Source of the DNA: Streptomyces graminofaciens
GTDB lineage: Bacteria > Actinomycetota > Actinomycetes > Streptomycetales > Streptomycetaceae
Assembly (NCBI RefSeq): GCF_030294945.1
Contig: NZ_AP018448.1
Location: 7,346,001-7,410,000, forward strand
Direction of reading: 5' to 3'
DNA length: 64,000 nucleotides
Part shown: positions 22,109 to 30,511 of the stretch, in pieces
Layout: each line of letters starts with the position of its first letter
How positions within the stretch are numbered: position 1 is the stretch's first letter
Notes under the pieces: model-generated
What the model was told of the DNA's origin: nothing
The model's input: the letters and a program-made list of their open reading frames with translations, nothing else
The model's database searches: none
Made by a program: the position numbers and the translations under genes

Positions 22109-24982
22109 GTGCCGTCCATCGCTCCGTTCGTCTCGGCGTTCAAGCGCCGTCTCGTCAACCTCCCCGGCCCGGCGCGGGCGTCTGGGGAGGCGTCGAATGG
22201 CGAGCCGGTGCAGGTGGAGCTGTGGGTCAACGGCGAGTGGGTCGACATCACCGCGGGCGGCTACGTCATGGTCCGCGACGACAACGGGCGGATCAACCTC
22301 AAGAAGGGCATCAGGAGCGAGGGCGCGCAGACGGATGCGGCCTCGTCGGAACTGGAGCTGAGGAACACAGACGGCCGCTTCTCCCCCCGGAACCCGACGG
22401 GCCCGTACTACGGGCTGCTCAACCGGAACCAGCCGATTCGGATCAGCGTGCCGGACGGGAACGGCGGCAAGTCGTACCGGCTGCTGGCCGAGGTGTCGGA
22501 CTGGGCGCAGGAATGGGAGCGCTCAGGGAACGACGTGTGGACCACGGCCGAGCTGTCGGGTGTGATCCGCCGGTATGCGCAGGCCCCGCCGCCGGAACGC
22601 TCGGTGATCTATGAGGCGGTCACGAGTCCGCTCGCCTCGTCGGTGGTGGCGTACTGGCCGTGTGAGGACGTGTCGGGGTCGGCGTCGATCGCGTCGGCGG
22701 TGACGAACGGCTCGCCGATGGTGTTCTCGACCGGCACCCCGAATCTCGCGGCGTCGAGCCTGTTCACCGCCTCTGATCCGCTGCCGACGTTCGCGGGCGC
22801 GTCGATGACGGGCGGCGTCGCGAAGTACGACACCCCGACGGCGACGCAAGTGCGGTTCCTGGTGTATCTGCCGTCGGCGGAGCTCACGAACCGGAAAGTG
22901 ATCGTGCGGGTGAGTCAGGCGAGCGAGATCGCCACGACGCCGCTCACGGACTACGAACTGGTGTACAACTCGACCACGCACTCGCTCAGCGTCGTGTTCA
23001 TGGACTCGTCTGGCACGAACTTCGGCGTGGACCTGGACCACACCCAGGACGTCCGCGACCGACTCCTGTACGTGTCGCTGGAGTTCCAAGAGTCCGGCAG
23101 CAGCACCATCTACACGGTCCGCACCCTGGACATCGTCAACGACGTCGAAGTGGCCACGTCGCTGACACGGAACACGGAGGGCTTGACCCGTTGCACGGCC
23201 GTGGCGGTGTTCGTGCCGTCGATCTCCGCCGTCGGCCCGAACTCGTCGACGGGGCTGGCGGGTGGGGTGGTTGGGCACATCACGGTGGAGAACGCGATCA
23301 CCGCGATCGATGCTCTCGGCCGCCGCCTGAACCCTGTCGGTGAGCCCGCGGGCCGCCGCATTCAGCGGCTGTGCGCGGAGAACGCGATCCCCTTCGACTG
23401 GGTGGGCGATCTCGACGACACCGTGGCGATGGGCGGCCAGAGCAAGCAGAACCCGCTGGCGCTGATACGGGAGTGTGTCGAGGCGGACGGCGGCATGCTG
23501 TTCGAGAACCTCGCCGTCCACGGGCTTGGCTACCGGACACGGGCGTCGCTGTACAGCCAGGACCCGCAGCTGGTCCTCGACTATGCGGGCTACAACCTCG
23601 CCGAGGTTCCCGTCCCGGTGGAGGACGACCAGCGGATCGCGAACCGGGTCACGGTCACCGTCAACGGCGTCTCGCAGACGTATGAGGAGACTGAGGGCCG
23701 TCTGTCGACTGCTCTGCCTCCGGCCGGTGTGGGCGTGTACGGGCCGTCGGACGCAACACTGAACCTCGCCACGACGGATGCGGCGACGCTGCTGGACCAG
23801 GCGGCGTGGAGGGTGCATTTGGGCACGGTGGATGAGGCCCGGCACCCACAGATTGCGGTGAACCTCGCCCACTCGTCGTTCGTCGACAACCCTGCGTTGA
23901 AGCGGGCAGTGCTCGCGCTCCGGCAGGGCGACCGCATCCAAGTGCAGAACCCTCCAGCCTGGCTGCCGCCCGACGCGATCGACCAACTCGTCCTCGGCTT
24001 CGACGAGTCCATCACCCATTTCGAGCACCGCATCACGATGATCTGCGCCCCCGCCTCCCCGTACACCGTCGGCTACCTCGACAGCGTCGACTCCCGCGTC
24101 GACACCGACGGCTCAGAGACACTCACCGCGATCTCCTCCTCGGACACGACGGTGTACGTGGTGCCGTCGGCCGGCCAGACCGGGCTGTGGACGACGGACA
24201 CGGCTGAGGTGCCGTGGGATGTGCGTGCGGGCGGCGAGGTCATGACGGTGACGTCGTGCACGGGCTGGCTGGTGGACGCGTTCGGCCGCTCCAGTTCGAG
24301 CAGCTGGGGCACGGCGGATACAGGGCAGGCGTGGGCCACGGTGGGTGGCGGTGCCGCGTCGGACTACTCGGTGGGCTCCGGGTACGGGGTGCACGTCCTG
24401 TCGACGGTGGACACGACGCGGCGGACGTCGGTCACTCCGGTGAGTGCCGACTGTGATTTCTACGGCAGCATCACGAGCAGCGCGCTGGCGACCGGGTCGG
24501 GCCTGTTCGGGGCGTTGACGGCGCGGATGCTGGATTCCGAGAACATGTACATGGCGCGGCTGGAGTTCACGACGTCGAACGCTGTGCTGCTCGTCTTGCG
24601 CAAGTTGGTCGCGAACGTGGGCACGGACCTCGGCACGTACACGGTGCCCGTCACTCACGTCGCGGGGACGTTCATTCGGGTGCGGTTCCAGCTCAAGGGG
24701 TCGGCGCTGAAGGTGAAGGCGTGGCTGGCGTCGGAGATCGAGCCGCCCAACTGGAACATCGAGGTCACGGACTCCTCGATCAGCGCCACCAACACCATCG
24801 GGACGCGCTCGATCCGGGTCACGGGCAACACCAACGCCGCCTCGGTCGAGATCCGCTACGACGGATTCGAAGTCATCAACCCGCAGACGTGGACGGTCAC
24901 ACGCTCCGTCAACGGCTGCGTCAAAGCGCACGCCGCCGGCACCGACGTGCGCGTCGCGAACCCCTGGATTCTCCCCCTGTAA
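22109..24982 (+). CDS. Large minor tail protein with two lectin-like inserts
   Basis: 957 residues from GTG 22109. It opens with a tail-hub-like region: VQVELWVNGEWVDITAGGYV, RSEGAQTDAASSELELRNTD and RFSPRNPTGPYYGLLNRNQP. Residues about 190-390 look like a concanavalin-type domain (VVAYWPCEDVSGSASIASAV). After a conserved central region (ALGRRLNPVGEPAGRRIQRL) comes GGEVMTVTSC, a second beta-sandwich of about 190 residues (GTADTGQAWATVGGGAASDY, EIRYDGFEVIN), and then TWTVTRSVNGCVKAHAAGTD, which completes the small domain interrupted by the insert. Likely baseplate and receptor or surface-sugar binding. Confidence 0.85.
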   Translation: MPSIAPFVSAFKRRLVNLPGPARASGEASNGEPVQVELWVNGEWVDITAGGYVMVRDDNGRINLKKGIRSEGAQTDAASSELELRNTDGRFSPRNPTGPYYGLLNRNQPIRISVPDGNGGKSYRLLAEVSDWAQEWERSGNDVWTTAELSGVIRRYAQAPPPERSVIYEAVTSPLASSVVAYWPCEDVSGSASIASAVTNGSPMVFSTGTPNLAASSLFTASDPLPTFAGASMTGGVAKYDTPTATQVRFLVYLPSAELTNRKVIVRVSQASEIATTPLTDYELVYNSTTHSLSVVFMDSSGTNFGVDLDHTQDVRDRLLYVSLEFQESGSSTIYTVRTLDIVNDVEVATSLTRNTEGLTRCTAVAVFVPSISAVGPNSSTGLAGGVVGHITVENAITAIDALGRRLNPVGEPAGRRIQRLCAENAIPFDWVGDLDDTVAMGGQSKQNPLALIRECVEADGGMLFENLAVHGLGYRTRASLYSQDPQLVLDYAGYNLAEVPVPVEDDQRIANRVTVTVNGVSQTYEETEGRLSTALPPAGVGVYGPSDATLNLATTDAATLLDQAAWRVHLGTVDEARHPQIAVNLAHSSFVDNPALKRAVLALRQGDRIQVQNPPAWLPPDAIDQLVLGFDESITHFEHRITMICAPASPYTVGYLDSVDSRVDTDGSETLTAISSSDTTVYVVPSAGQTGLWTTDTAEVPWDVRAGGEVMTVTSCTGWLVDAFGRSSSSSWGTADTGQAWATVGGGAASDYSVGSGYGVHVLSTVDTTRRTSVTPVSADCDFYGSITSSALATGSGLFGALTARMLDSENMYMARLEFTTSNAVLLVLRKLVANVGTDLGTYTVPVTHVAGTFIRVRFQLKGSALKVKAWLASEIEPPNWNIEVTDSSISATNTIGTRSIRVTGNTNAASVEIRYDGFEVINPQTWTVTRSVNGCVKAHAAGTDVRVANPWILPL

Positions 24983-24992
24983 GGAGGCATGC

Positions 24993-25514
24993 ATGGCCGC
25001 CGAGTCGTACCCAACGCCCCAAGCGGGCCAGCGGGCCACCGCAAGCCTGCTCCGGGCGATGCTGCCGCAGACCGTACGGAAGATGGCTGACGAGCCGAGG
25101 TCGGCGACGACGACGTTTGCGGACGACACCCACCTCACCTTCGCTGTCGAGGCGAACGCCGTGTATCGCATGAACGGGGCCATCAAGTACTTCGCCGACC
25201 CCACCCCCGACATCAAGGTCCAGTTCACAACACCGACCGGGACGCTCGGCGAGTGGTGGTGGCTCATGCCCGGTTCGACGACTGCGGCAACCGGCACCAC
25301 GGGCTACTCGATCCGTACCGAGACGAACGACGTGACTGGGTCCCGCACGGGATACGGCACCAGCGACTCGACCATGTTCACCCCGATCGGCGGCCTGTGG
25401 CGGGTCGGCTCGACCGCCGGGTCGATCACGATGCAGTGGGCGCAGAACACGTCGAACGCGACCGCGACGGTCCTGTACACGGACTCGTACCTCGAATTCA
25501 GACGCATCGCCTAA
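24993..25514 (+). CDS. Minor tail / fibre-type protein (173 residues)
   Basis: ATG 24993 with TAAGGAGGC upstream. The N-terminus QAGQRATASLLRAMLPQTVR is a helix that recurs before fibre-like domains in Streptomyces phages (recalled). The rest is a beta sandwich: TFADDTHLTFAVEANAVYRM, PDIKVQFTTPTGTLGEWWWL, and AGSITMQWAQNTSNATATVL ending in DSYLEFRRIA. This is the TNF/C1q-like jelly-roll pattern common in tail fibres. It may act in adsorption next to the large minor tail protein. Confidence 0.75.
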   Translation: MAAESYPTPQAGQRATASLLRAMLPQTVRKMADEPRSATTTFADDTHLTFAVEANAVYRMNGAIKYFADPTPDIKVQFTTPTGTLGEWWWLMPGSTTAATGTTGYSIRTETNDVTGSRTGYGTSDSTMFTPIGGLWRVGSTAGSITMQWAQNTSNATATVLYTDSYLEFRRIA

Positions 25515-25526
25515 GGAGAGACCTTC

Positions 25527-25784
25527 ATGGCCACAGTGACTCACCGGTATGAGTCCGCCCAGTACGACGGCACCAACAGCGCCGTGATCCTCGCGTTCCT
25601 CGACGGGGCTTCCTACACGGTCGTGGAAGCGTCCGTGGAACGACTTGTGCTGACCGACTCGGAGGGCACTCGCAAGACGATTCCGGCAGGTGGGTGGGTG
25701 GTTCGGTACGGCTGGGCGCACGAACTGGCATGGCAGGGCTCGGATGCCGCCTACCTCGCGCAGTGGGCGGTGGTGCCGTCGTGA
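25527..25784 (+). CDS. 85-residue hypothetical tail-region protein
   Basis: ATG 25527 has AAGGAGAG upstream. The sequence MATVTHRYESAQYDGTNSAV, FLDGASYTVVEASVERLVLT and GGWVVRYGWAHELAWQGSDA is mixed alpha/beta. The 'YDGTNSA.I..FL.....' start is found in small proteins after fibre genes in Streptomyces phages (recalled). Its stop overlaps the next gene by GTGA. Function unknown. Confidence 0.68.
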   Translation: MATVTHRYESAQYDGTNSAVILAFLDGASYTVVEASVERLVLTDSEGTRKTIPAGGWVVRYGWAHELAWQGSDAAYLAQWAVVPS

Positions 25785-26260
25785 CCGGCGTCCGCGTCGT
25801 CTCACTGAAGGTCGACGGCCCGCAGACGATCCCTGCGGACGGCGGCTACCACATCGTCTGCTTCCCCTACACCAGCGAGTCTCACGACCCGTGGGGCATG
25901 CACGAGCCCGTCCAGCCGGACGGCAACACGGTGACGAGCTGGAAGACCGACGACCGGTCCGGGCTGATCTGGCCGTCTGTTGCTGGGTGGGGGACGTTGA
26001 CGTCGCTCATCTACTGGGAGCCGGGCGACTACGACGAGCTCCGCGACCGGTACGTCCGTGACCCGCTGGGCGTGTACGACTCGACGGCGACGGAGCACAG
26101 GCCGCCGTCGCCGGGGATCCAGTGCTTCCACAAGTCGCACGAGATGTTCGTGCGCCCTGATGTGCCGATCGCGCTGCTGGTCGCGCAGGACGCGGGCACG
26201 GCGCGGAAGTTGACGTTGGCCGAGTTCAAGCTGGCCATTCACCCTGTAGAGGAGGCCTGA
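25781..26260 (+). CDS. 159-residue hypothetical tail-region protein
   Basis: GTG 25781 is chosen for its GTGA overlap with the preceding stop. The product has GVRVVSLKVDGPQTIPADGG, FPYTSESHDPWGMHEPVQPD, a Trp-rich centre (WPSVAGWGTLTSLIYWEPGD) and SHEMFVRPDVPIALLVAQDA. The beta pattern fits a virion surface or baseplate accessory protein. It is the last gene before the lysis cassette. Not recognised. Confidence 0.68.
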   Translation: MTGVRVVSLKVDGPQTIPADGGYHIVCFPYTSESHDPWGMHEPVQPDGNTVTSWKTDDRSGLIWPSVAGWGTLTSLIYWEPGDYDELRDRYVRDPLGVYDSTATEHRPPSPGIQCFHKSHEMFVRPDVPIALLVAQDAGTARKLTLAEFKLAIHPVEEA

Positions 26261-26262
26261 CC

Positions 26263-27174
26263 ATGGCCACACCACCGAGCGCGTCCACATTCGCGCAACT
26301 CCTCCGCGACGAAGGCGTCACTGTCGTCGAGGTCGGCAACTGGGAAGACCACAACCGCAACCACAAGGGCCCCTGGGGCCCCGTCTACGGCGTGATGATC
26401 CACCACACCGTCACCTCCGGCAGCGCGGCCACCGTACGGATCTGCCGCGACGGCTACTCCGGACTCCCCGGCCCCCTCTGTCACGGCGTCATCACCAAGG
26501 ACGGCCGCGTCCACCTCGTCGGCTACGGCCGCGCCAACCACGCCGGCCTCGGCGACCCGGACGTGCTCGCGGCTGTGCGCGCCGAGCGGGCGGCGCCGGC
26601 CGATGACGAGGCCACGGTAGACGGCAACCGGCACTTCTACGGCTTCGAGTGCGAGAACCTCGGCGACGGCGAGGACCCCTGGCCCGAGGCACAGCTGGAA
26701 GCGATCGAGCGAGTGTCGGCAGCGATCTGCCGGCATCACGGCTGGGGTCCGCTGTCGGTGATCGGTCATCTGGACTGGCAGCCGGGGAAGTCGGATCCTC
26801 GCGGGTTCACGATGGCGTCGATGCGGGAGCGGGTCGCAGACCGACTGGTGGGGACGGCGCCGCCGGTGGTGCTGCCCGAGCCGGTGAAGCCGACGGTGGA
26901 TCTGTCGCGGCTGGTAGCGGCCGCGCAGAGCGATCCGAGCCGTGCGGGGACGCCAGTGTCGTACGCGGGCGTGAAGACAGTGGAGGCCGCGCTCGTGGAC
27001 GCTGGGCTGCTGGAGAAGCCGTACTTGGATGGGCATTTCGGGTCGGCGACGGTGGACGCGTACGCGCGCTGGCAGCGGCTTCTCGGCTACTCCGGGACCG
27101 CGGCGGACGGGGTACCGGGCATGACCTCACTCAAGAGACTCGGCGACAAGTACGGGTTCACCGTCGTCGCCTGA
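26263..27174 (+). CDS. Endolysin: N-acetylmuramoyl-L-alanine amidase with C-terminal binding domain
   Basis: 303 residues. The amidase_2 (PGRP-like, zinc-dependent) domain spans about 20-195: the ligands are in VYGVMIHHTVTSG (His47), ANHAGLGDP (His93) and VIGHLDWQPGKSDPRG (His169, Asp178), with FECENLG supplying the acidic residue. It cleaves the lactyl-Ala bond of peptidoglycan. The C-terminal part (about 220-303: AAQSDPSRAG, YLDGHFGSATVDAYARWQRL, GVPGMTSLKRLGDKYGF) is a peptidoglycan-binding-like module. No signal peptide, so export depends on the holins downstream. Confidence 0.92.
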   Translation: MATPPSASTFAQLLRDEGVTVVEVGNWEDHNRNHKGPWGPVYGVMIHHTVTSGSAATVRICRDGYSGLPGPLCHGVITKDGRVHLVGYGRANHAGLGDPDVLAAVRAERAAPADDEATVDGNRHFYGFECENLGDGEDPWPEAQLEAIERVSAAICRHHGWGPLSVIGHLDWQPGKSDPRGFTMASMRERVADRLVGTAPPVVLPEPVKPTVDLSRLVAAAQSDPSRAGTPVSYAGVKTVEAALVDAGLLEKPYLDGHFGSATVDAYARWQRLLGYSGTAADGVPGMTSLKRLGDKYGFTVVA

Positions 27175-27190
27175 ACTGGAAGGAAACCTC

Positions 27191-27547
27191 ATGAAGATCC
27201 TCGGTAGAGAACCCGTCGTCGTCCTCAACACCCTGTCCGCCGTCCTCGGTCTCATCGTCTCCCTCGGCGTTACTTCCCTGACCGCCGAGCAGGCTGGCGC
27301 GACCGTTGCCGTGGTGTCCGCGATCCTCGGCGGTATCGCCGCGGCGCTGACGCGGCCGGTGGCTCCGCAGGCGTTCACGGCGATCGTCGCGGCGGGGGCT
27401 ACCGCTGTGGCGGCGTTCGGGTACGAGGTGAGTCAGGGCACGGTGGGTGCGGTGAACACGCTGGTGCTGGCGGTGCTGACGCTGCTGACCCGCGTGCAGG
27501 TGTCCCCAGCCCCGCCGTCCGCGCCGACCGGCCCGCAGAGCGTCTGA
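27191..27547 (+). CDS. Holin-like membrane protein
   Basis: 118 residues with three hydrophobic segments: VLNTLSAVLGLIVSLGVTSL, ATVAVVSAILGGIAAAL, and TAIVAAGATAVAAFGYEV plus VNTLVLAVLTLLTR, and a Pro/Ser tail. ATG 27191 has GGAAGGAAACC upstream. Position directly after the endolysin and the small multi-helix build make it a holin candidate. The next gene has a different one-helix build, so one may be holin and the other an antiholin or accessory. Confidence 0.78.
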   Translation: MKILGREPVVVLNTLSAVLGLIVSLGVTSLTAEQAGATVAVVSAILGGIAAALTRPVAPQAFTAIVAAGATAVAAFGYEVSQGTVGAVNTLVLAVLTLLTRVQVSPAPPSAPTGPQSV

Positions 27548-27559
27548 TCGGAGTAGTAC

Positions 27560-27856
27560 GTGGCAGACGATCCGACGTTGGGTGAGGTTGTTCGGCGGTT
27601 CGACGAGCGGTTCGCCGACGTCCGTGACGACATCGCCCAGCTCGGACGCCGCCTCGACGAGAAAGTCGACCAGCGGATCTACGACTTGCGGCACGAGGCT
27701 CTCGCGTCGCGGGTGACGACGTTGGAGACGCTGAGGGAGAAGGACGCTGAGAAGCTGGTCGCTACCCGTAGGTGGCTGATCGGCGCGGTGATTGTGCCAC
27801 TGGTCGGGATCCTTTTGCCGGTGGTCATCCTGCTGTGGCAGGGGGCTGGGACATGA
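27560..27856 (+). CDS. One-helix holin-type protein with coiled coil
   Basis: 98 residues from GTG 27560. About 70 residues are a charged coiled coil ([40 protein letters not shown]) and the end is a single strong membrane helix ([20 protein letters not shown]). This topology matches the family of actinophage holins with an N-terminal coiled coil and one C-terminal anchor (recalled). It lies inside the lysis cassette and overlaps the collagen-like gene by four bases, so translation is coupled. Confidence 0.75.
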   Translation: MADDPTLGEVVRRFDERFADVRDDIAQLGRRLDEKVDQRIYDLRHEALASRVTTLETLREKDAEKLVATRRWLIGAVIVPLVGILLPVVILLWQGAGT

Positions 27857-28470
27857 GCCGGGCACAGATTCGGGCGGAGGAACGGCGGTGGCGGCGCGGG
27901 GATGTGCTGACTGTGGTGGGGGCGATCCTGCTGGGGGTGGTGTTGGCGTGGATTGTGGTGGCTATCCAGACGATGGGCCGGGATCTGCATGAGGAGCGGG
28001 GTGCGCGGGATGCTTTGGCGCGGCAGGTGCAGGACTTGGGGGCGACTCCGGTGGCGGGGCCGCCGGGGAGTCGTGGGGAGCCGGGTACCTCGGTGACTGG
28101 GCCGCCTGGTCCGCGGGGTGAGGTGGGGCCTTCGGGTCCTCCTGGGCCGTCTGGTTCGCCGGGCGTGGATGGCGAGGACGGGAGTGACGGCAACGCAGGG
28201 GAGTCGGGTGCGCCGGGTGTGGGCGTGACGGGTCCGGCTGGTCCTCCGGGTCCGCAGGGTGAGCCTGGTCCGGCTGGTCCTCAGGGCGAGCCGGGTTCGG
28301 ACGGGGCCGATGGCCGTGATGGGCAGGCCTGCCCGGGCGGGTATTCGTTGCAGGCGCCGCCGTACGACGAGGATGCGTTGGTGTGCCGGAAGGATTCGGC
28401 GCCGTCGGAGGAGGAGTCGCCGTCTCCGCAGGCTGCGGGGCTGGATCCGCAGCGCCGGGTGTACGCGTGA
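27853..28470 (+). CDS. Membrane-anchored collagen-like protein
   Basis: 205 residues. After a basic N-terminus ([12 protein letters not shown]) is one membrane helix ([20 protein letters not shown]), a short coiled coil ([20 protein letters not shown]), and about 115 residues of Gly-X-X collagen repeats, e.g. [19 protein letters not shown] and [19 protein letters not shown]. Interruptions such as GTSV and GVGVT are present. The C-terminus has two Cys (QACPGGY, LVCRKD) and a disordered tail. A trimeric extracellular stalk is the expected product. A role in lysis, superinfection exclusion or the virion tail cannot be decided from sequence. Confidence 0.85.
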   Translation: MSRAQIRAEERRWRRGDVLTVVGAILLGVVLAWIVVAIQTMGRDLHEERGARDALARQVQDLGATPVAGPPGSRGEPGTSVTGPPGPRGEVGPSGPPGPSGSPGVDGEDGSDGNAGESGAPGVGVTGPAGPPGPQGEPGPAGPQGEPGSDGADGRDGQACPGGYSLQAPPYDEDALVCRKDSAPSEEESPSPQAAGLDPQRRVYA

Positions 28471-28478
28471 GGTTTGTG

Positions 28479-28500
28479 CCCCCGGGCACCACCCCGGGGG
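28479..28500 (+). terminator. Terminator of the late operon
   Basis: CCCCCGGG (28479-28486), 6-base loop, CCCGGGGG (28493-28500), right after the collagen-like gene. End of the structural-lysis transcription unit. Confidence 0.7.
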
Positions 28501-28586
28501 CTGCTGGCGGACCGGCCAAAGCTCAACGTCAGCGTGTCGACGGTAGCGGGTTTCGCGCGGCGATTCTCAAGTCCGCTGGTCAGGCA

Positions 28587-28612
28587 TCACTTTGTCGGCA
28601 CCGACAAAGTGA
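28587..28612. repeat. 12-bp perfect inverted repeat, 2-base spacer
   Basis: TCACTTTGTCGG (28587-28598), CA, CCGACAAAGTGA (28601-28612). It touches the stop of the minus-strand gene at 28613, so it may terminate that gene; A/T-rich outer arms and the tiny loop also fit a protein-binding site. Confidence 0.7.
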
Positions 28613-28801
28613 TCAGGCCGCTTCGACGACGTCCCCCGTCAGCCGCTCAGCAGCCGCCCACTCCACCACCAACGCCTGATACTCAACCCGCTCCTCGTCC
28701 GTGAACGGACGCCCCCACGCGGCCAGCGCGAGCGCCCTGATCTCGGCGTTCACGGCCGCAGACGAGCGCACACGGCCAAGGGCCGGAAGGTTGGGGGGCA
28801 T
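28613..28801 (-). CDS. 62-residue helical protein
   Basis: Start ATG 28801, stop at 28613-28615. The product begins MPPNLPALGRVRSSAAVNAE and is helical and charged: ALALAAWGRPFTDEERVEYQ, VEWAAAERLTGDVVEAA. The pattern 'AW.RP.T..E..EY..L...W..A' is recurrent in small Streptomyces phage and element proteins (recalled) without known function. It is oriented opposite to the late operon, like other lysogeny-side genes, and ends at a strong palindrome. Confidence 0.6.
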   Translation of the reverse strand: MPPNLPALGRVRSSAAVNAEIRALALAAWGRPFTDEERVEYQALVVEWAAAERLTGDVVEAA

Positions 28802-28856
28802 GCGACCAGACTACGTCTCCCCACCGACAGCACCGCCCGCTATGCTCCCCACTATC

Positions 28857-28884
28857 GCCTCCGAGGGCCCGACCCCTCGGAGGC
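28857..28884 (+). promoter_or_regulatory. 11-bp hairpin in the leader of the 28914 gene
   Basis: GCCTCCGAGGG (28857-28867), loop CCCGAC, perfect complement 28874-28884, 29 bases before ATG 28914. It lies between divergent genes, so it may attenuate transcription of the plus-strand gene or act as an operator. Confidence 0.5.
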
Positions 28885-28913
28885 GCTCTACTGTCGGGAG
28901 TAGGGAGCCACCC

Positions 28914-29156
28914 ATGCAATACCGCGTCGTGTACCAGATCGTCCCCGCCGGAGTCGGCCCAGACGACTACGAACCCCACGAGCTCGAGCGCGTGGAGACC
29001 GTCCTCGAGCTGTCCGACCCGGAGCCGGTCGGCATGCTCGGCGAGCAGATGCTCGAGTACGGGCCGCCGATCCCCGAGGTGAAGCGCGCGGTACGGGCTG
29101 CCGTCGGGCTCGAGGAAGACGACGAGCCCATCATCCTCACACTCGAGTCGGCCTAG
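28914..29156 (+). CDS. 80-residue acidic hypothetical protein
   Basis: ATG 28914, preceded by AGTAGGGAGCC. The product MQYRVVYQIVPAGVGPDDYE is followed by acidic helical sequence (HELERVETVLELSDPEPVGM, PIPEVKRAVRAAVGLEEDDE) and ends in a strand PIILTLESA. A small alpha/beta protein. It converges on the XRE gene at 29153 with a four-base overlap of ends. Five CTCGAG hexamers (Leu-Glu codons) lie within it. Unrecognised. Confidence 0.62.
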   Translation: MQYRVVYQIVPAGVGPDDYEPHELERVETVLELSDPEPVGMLGEQMLEYGPPIPEVKRAVRAAVGLEEDDEPIILTLESA

Positions 29157-30199
29157 GCCCGCCGCTCCGCGTCCTCGAGCCGGGCCCGGTAGTAGGCGTG
29201 ATCACGCGGAAACCCAGCCAGCGCAGACAACCCCTCACGGAAGCCAGCCGCCGCATCCGCCCAACGCTGGCACGCGTACGCCGCATCCGCCGCCTGCAAC
29301 CGCGCCCGCGTCGCATCCAGCCAGTACAGCCAGCCCGGCCGCTCCCCCTCGTCCGGCGCCCGCAACGCCAGCCCGTGGGCCTGCTCAGCGAGCCGTACGG
29401 CCCGGTCCCGCTCCCCGAGCTGGGCGGCCGCCATCGCCTCCTGGTGCACCGCGGCTGCCTCGGCGGCGGGGGACAGCGGGCGCGGGCCGGCGAACCGGGC
29501 GCCTTCCGCCGTACGCAGGGCTCGGATGGGGTCGCCGTGTTCCAGGGAGTAGTGGGCCCGCACGCGCTGCGCCCACGACGCCATGTCCGGGTGGCCGCCG
29601 TCTACCGCCCAGCCGTGGGCGAGATCAATCCATGCGAGGGCGGGGCCGCGTTTCTCCTCCTGCCAGGCCACCCAGGACAGCCAGTGCGCATGCTCGGCCG
29701 CCAGGAGCATCAGCCGGTCAGCCGTCGCCCCGGTCGTGCCAGGGATGAGACGGGTCACCGCATCCAACTGCGCCCGCACCACCGGCCACAGATCCGGCCC
29801 GCTCAACTCGTCCTCGGCACGCCGATGCTCAGCCAGGACCCGCCCAATCCAATCCGCCGTACGCAAGTCCATACGCCCGGAGACATGCGCGTGAGCGATC
29901 CGGTCCCGCAGCTCCCCACTCGGATCCCACTCGGCATACCCCTGCGATTGCCCGGCCGCCCTCAACTCTGGTGGCACCTGCAGCCCTTCTGTGATGCGAG
30001 CCTTCACGTCGGCGGTCTTCACCACCCGACGGCGTGACTCGATAGCAGAGATGTGGGGCTGCGGCAGTCCGATCAGAGGTTCCAGCTGTCGCTGGGTGAG
30101 CCCAGCGGCGCGCCGGTATTCGTAGAGGATGGCAGCCCAGTCAGCGCGCGCCCACGCGGCACGCAATGCGACGTCTGCCCAGAGTCCCCGACTACTCAT
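29153..30199 (-). CDS. XRE-family regulator with TPR-like C-terminal region
   Basis: 348 residues from ATG 30199. The N-terminal HTH is at about residues 25-65: YRRAAGLTQRQLEPLIGLPQ followed by PHISAIESRRRVV, clear XRE form. Residues 130-348 consist of helical pairs typical of tetratricopeptide-like repeats (MLLAAEHAHWLSWVAWQEEK, AVRLAEQAHGLALRA, DAAYACQRWADAAAGFREGL). Streptomyces has many such regulators that respond to small peptides or partner proteins (family knowledge). It is divergent from a two-gene unit of small CxxC proteins at 30305-30711, the probable target. Confidence 0.85.
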   Translation of the reverse strand: MSSRGLWADVALRAAWARADWAAILYEYRRAAGLTQRQLEPLIGLPQPHISAIESRRRVVKTADVKARITEGLQVPPELRAAGQSQGYAEWDPSGELRDRIAHAHVSGRMDLRTADWIGRVLAEHRRAEDELSGPDLWPVVRAQLDAVTRLIPGTTGATADRLMLLAAEHAHWLSWVAWQEEKRGPALAWIDLAHGWAVDGGHPDMASWAQRVRAHYSLEHGDPIRALRTAEGARFAGPRPLSPAAEAAAVHQEAMAAAQLGERDRAVRLAEQAHGLALRAPDEGERPGWLYWLDATRARLQAADAAYACQRWADAAAGFREGLSALAGFPRDHAYYRARLEDAERRA

Positions 30200-30304
30200 A
30201 GCGAAAAGATACTGCCGCTACGTGAAGGGCTGTATCAGAACGGACTGACCGAACCTTCAGCATGTGTCTCAATCACACCGAGTCGGGTCGGGACAGGGAG
30301 CACC

Positions 30305-30511
30305 ATGCCCATACAGAACACCGCGCAGGAAGAACCGATCACCCTGACGGACCCCACACGTCCGCCGCGCCCCGCGCCGGGCTGCGACGTGTGTGCCGCC
30401 CTCGACGGGCAGCGCGCTGACGCCGAGAAGCGTGGAGACATCCGCTTCGCCACCACGTGCGAGATGGAGATCCGCCGCCACCCCCGCCACCGCGACGAGG
30501 CCACAGCATGA
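30305..30511 (+). CDS. 68-residue CxxC protein, first of coupled pair
   Basis: ATG 30305 with ACAGGGAGCACC upstream. The product has a Pro-rich N-terminus and a core GCDVCAALDGQRADAEKRGD followed by ATTCEMEIRRHPRH. The CDVCAAL...EIRRHP.H pattern recurs in small proteins next to XRE genes in Streptomyces (recalled). It overlaps the next gene in ATGA fashion. The unit is divergent from the XRE-TPR gene, suggesting control by it. Function unknown. Confidence 0.7.
   Translation: MPIQNTAQEEPITLTDPTRPPRPAPGCDVCAALDGQRADAEKRGDIRFATTCEMEIRRHPRHRDEATA

Noticed and set aside
28030..28330. Repetitive Gly-X-X DNA as possible CRISPR or satellite array
   Set aside because: Repeats are irregular, in one frame and encode collagen; no spacer-repeat structure.
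28980..29180. Six CTCGAG hexamers within 200 bases
   Set aside because: Most encode Leu-Glu in one acidic protein; codon choice explains them, no sign of a functional repeat.
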